A stretch of 64,000 nt of DNA from Euwallacea fornicatus (taxonomy: Eukaryota > Arthropoda > Insecta > Coleoptera > Curculionidae). The stretch is from positions 310,001 to 374,000 of the forward strand of contig NC_089545.1 in assembly GCF_040115645.1 (NCBI RefSeq). The letters are read 5' to 3'. A program made the translations under genes and the position numbers. The first letter of the stretch is position 1, and each line of letters begins with the position of its first letter. The notes under the pieces were generated by a model. That model ran no database searches. It worked only from the letters and a program-made list of their open reading frames with translations, and had not been told where the DNA came from. Of this stretch, positions 61,156 through 64,000 are shown piece after piece.

Positions 61156-62132
61156 GTGTTCAAGTTAGCATGTCAGTGCCTTCGATGGTACATCGATCAG
61201 ACGGTGGCAACTTGGCAGTGCGCAACGTTGTGAGTGGCGACGCTTTCCACGAACAGGCCGCCGACGTCGCCGACGCCGACGAAGACGTCGACGAGCGGGC
61301 TGCTGCTGCTGCCAACGACGATCGGAGCAAAGAGTTACCCGACTGCAAAGTGAGGCGCAACTACACGTGCTCGAGTTGCAACTTCTTCACGCAAAATCCG
61401 CGCTTGTACCTTTACCACCTTCGCGATGACCACAACCAAAGGATAAAAGTGTACGAGTGTCCCAGTTGCCTGTACGCATCGAAACATTTCCAGAAACTTC
61501 TTAGACATTCGAAAATGGTGCACGGCTCGAGCGAGGGGGTCAGTACGACGTCCACGGCGGAGACGTCCCGGAAGTCGCGCAGACGCTCCGCGAGCGATGT
61601 CGGGGACGACTGCGAAGAAGCGCAACAATTCGTCCAAGAGGAAGACGACGGCATCGACGAGATGCTCTTGGAAGATCCGGACACGCCGGTGTTGTACAAG
61701 TGCTCCCTGTGCGATTTTACGAGCCGAAACCGTATGCAGCTTAACAAGCACGAACGCGAGGAACACATCAAAACCAAGTTCTTCCGGTGTTCCAAGTGCA
61801 CGTACGTGACTCACATCAAGGCCAGGTACACGAAACACGTGAAATACCATTCCATGCCCATGATCAAGTGCGATATGTGCGATTTTCGGACGCCGTACAA
61901 GTGGAACCTCGACAGGCATTGCAAGAACCACAATGGAAAGGGCGCTTTCAGATGTTCCGCCTGCAACTTCACCGCTGACATCAAGCAAAGTCTCACGGTA
62001 CACGAAATGAACCATCATGTACCGCCAGTGGGGCAGGCAGCTGGGCTCGGTGTGGGTCGTCGCAGGAATAAGGTCGGGGCCAGCGATACCACGGCTGCAG
62101 AAGAAGCAGCTGCTAATCAGGATTCTGTTCAG
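61156..62132 (+). CDS. chn: Charlatan-like C2H2 zinc-finger transcription factor, exon (partial gene)
   Basis: The exon follows a strong acceptor (TTTTTCTTTCAG) and ends CAG/GTGAGC in phase 0. Counting from M at 61170 there are six C2H2 fingers. ZF1 is C67/C70/H83/H88, ZF2 C97/C100/H113/H118, ZF3 C178/C181/H194/H199, ZF4 C207/C210/H223/H227, ZF5 C234/C237/H250/H254 and ZF6 C262/C265/H278/H282. Fingers 1-2 and 3-6 are separated by an acidic, Ser-rich linker. Segments such as KTKFFRCSKCTYVTHIKARY, YKWNLDRH and FTADIKQSLTVHEMNHH match what I know of insect Charlatan, a nuclear DNA-binding regulator of neural genes regarded as a functional counterpart of vertebrate REST. The frame is open between the acceptor and M61170, so translation may begin in an earlier exon. 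The rest of the protein lies beyond the window. Confidence 0.8.
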
Positions 62133-64000
62133 GTGAGCTCTTTCCTCTATTAACCTTGATTCATCATCAAACGCGACAACGCTTAACCCTTCGGGTCCCA
62201 TGCCGATCACTGCATACGAGCGTCACGCATGGTGCCCCAAGAGAGCAATCGACGAGTGTGTGTTTTAACGGTGGAGTCGGGGGGCAAACGGTGAAATGTG
62301 AGAATAATAGAAAAATACCGAAAATTTTTCAAAGAAACTTTTCGTATACAGTGCGGAATGAAATTATGTGACATTAATTTTGTGAGACCCAATGACGAGT
62401 TTTGCGTTGTTGCCACGCACGCTTCAAATTAGCGCACTGTAGATTACTGAATCGCTCGGGCTCATTTCGGGTTTTGGGAACATATCGTGTTCGCACTGTC
62501 GATTTTTGTTGAAAAATTATTTTTTTTTGAGCACGACAGTTTCGGCACTTCTCACCCTGTACATTCGGCATCGGCCAACGGGCCGATGGTCCACTTGAAT
62601 TTTCGACCAATTCAATTCGCAAGAATACTGTGCTTGGGATCGAAAAAATTAATACTGCTATATCGCACCATATTCTAATAATTGTGACCTTTTCCTTAAG
62701 TTAACATCAATTAATTGCGTAGAAGTGTCTTTATTCAAACGTCCTTCAAGCTATTAAAGAAGCTTAGGCGAGCGTTAACAAACATTGCTTAACACCTAAT
62801 CAAGAACATCGTCAAAAATATATTACAGTTCTTGATAGATTTTTGCTGGTTCTTGCTTAGGCGCGATCACGAGACAGTTCTTCCAATAAAGGAATATATT
62901 GGTGCCAAATAGGTCAAGTTTTTCGAGCTCGAATTTAGGTTGTGTAACTGAGAGAGTGCTAGGAACAAAACAAACCGATGCGATGCATCATTAATGCACG
63001 TGGAAGGTCGTCGGGATATTTAATTTTGTCCGAAGAAAAGCGAAAGATCGTGGGTATTAATATAAGAAGTTGTGGGATGAACTATGGATATTAGGCAACG
63101 GGCCAAAAATATTTACAAAGTGGTTTCGCAGGCCTGTCCGCCTGTCCGATGCTACGTCAACTTAAGAAATAGCCGGAGATGTACAGGACCGTCTCCCTCG
63201 CGCGTTCGGCCTTTCGTGACGGGCGATCTGACGGGCGTCGATCGTGAGAGCCAAAATTCCCTGCGAACGCTCGCGTAATGTAAATAATGGAAAAATCAGA
63301 TCGAAACGGCATTTGATCCACCCCATCTCGACGCATAAACGTATCGTGAATTTATGAAACGATAAACTGCCTTCAAAGAGAAAATGGAAGTTTAAATTTA
63401 TCACCTCAGATTAACCACACTAAAGATAGCGATTGCTCATATCGCGTGGGGAGTCATTGTTCCCTTCGCACATAAATCCCTCTGTATATTCGTAAATAAC
63501 AATAATTGTATGTTTTTAAAACCGAAATCAAAGAATTGCAACAAATTCGCTTTGAATAATGGCCAAAGCAGACATTTGCGACTGTGATTTCTCACGAGAC
63601 ACGAACCAGTGGCCTCGCCAGTTTAAGGTGCCAGATCACATTGTTCAACGAATGGCGAAAATATCATTTTCTGTTACTCTTTGGCATGGCCGGGAATGGC
63701 GACGCACGAGTTTCGAAGTAAAAAAAATATCTCAAAAACGCCCGGACCCGGGAGGGAGCTTTGACGTGAGGATTTCGGAAAATGCGTCCAGCGTTGCCGG
63801 ATCTACATTCGCACGATCCCTTTCCTTGTTTCACCTTGACTTATCTTCCCAGATTTTAGTTCGGAATGGGAGTACGTTATTCTCGAGGGCTCCCTAATCT
63901 TATCGAATTACTCATTGTGGTTTCTGGGGAGTAGAGAAGATTGCGGAAAACCCTGATAACAGAATAGTTAAAACTTTCACATATTATTGCGCGAAATTAG
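62133..64000 (+). other. Intron downstream of the zinc-finger exon
   Basis: This begins with the GTGAGC donor and continues to the window end. The frames at 62487-62678, 63084-63278 and 63559-63897 show no zinc-finger or other domain, and the next coding exon was not identified. Confidence 0.6.

Noticed and set aside
61335..62210. 291-codon minus-strand frame
   Set aside because: It is the antisense shadow of the zinc-finger exon, whose six C2H2 fingers define the coding strand.
1..64000. Search by eye for tRNA genes, rRNA, CRISPR arrays and prokaryotic operons
   Set aside because: No convincing T-arm (GGTTCRANNCC) in a cloverleaf setting, no rRNA-like conserved blocks and no regularly spaced direct repeats were seen. 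A covariance-model scan would be decisive for tRNAs.

Overview
This is an insect nuclear genomic window. It is AT-rich and gene-sparse, with split eukaryotic coding exons that have GT..AG borders. The recognisable protein content is arthropod-typical: a Beaten path (Beat) family immunoglobulin exon, a Charlatan-like C2H2 zinc-finger exon, an intron-bearing gene for a secreted protein I do not recognise, and several decayed Tc1/mariner-type transposons. I see no rRNA, tRNA, CRISPR or bacterial-type organisation. A beetle or a similar insect would fit, but the order cannot be fixed from the sequence alone.

Layout. 0-1 kb (minus strand): one exon of a Beat-family gene; its other exons were not found here. 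1-28 kb: non-coding DNA, presumably intron plus intergenic, holding four inverted-repeat elements. These are a 1.37 kb element with ~500-bp terminal inverted repeats (1006-2376), a 1.49 kb element with a broken DDE transposase (4756-6248), a 0.65 kb MITE-like element (14042-14690) and a 1.93 kb element with a broken transposase (25989-27917). A GC-richer block at 16.6-18.1 kb may be an LTR-element remnant. 30.1-34.2 kb (plus strand): three joined exons of a secreted protein with two PGAV(N/D)SYG repeats; its large second intron holds a ~1.25 kb mariner copy. 36-38.3 kb: a ~25-bp inverted repeat pair that may bound another transposon. 38.7-58 kb: mostly featureless sequence with a few weak coding candidates, including a short minus-strand reading frame with a signal-peptide-like start. 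58.9-60.1 kb: a GC-richer stretch upstream of the zinc-finger exon. 61.16-62.13 kb (plus strand): the Charlatan-like exon with six C2H2 fingers, followed by intron to the window end.

The two well-identified gene pieces belong to neural biology in insects (Beat: axon guidance; Charlatan: neural transcriptional regulation). Nothing in the window shows that they work together. The transposons are the most informative structures: at least three distinct elements have ends beginning CAGGGTGT or CAGGGCGT/CGGGGTGT next to TA dinucleotides, so one related transposase group may have built them. I did not find a clearly new multi-gene system.
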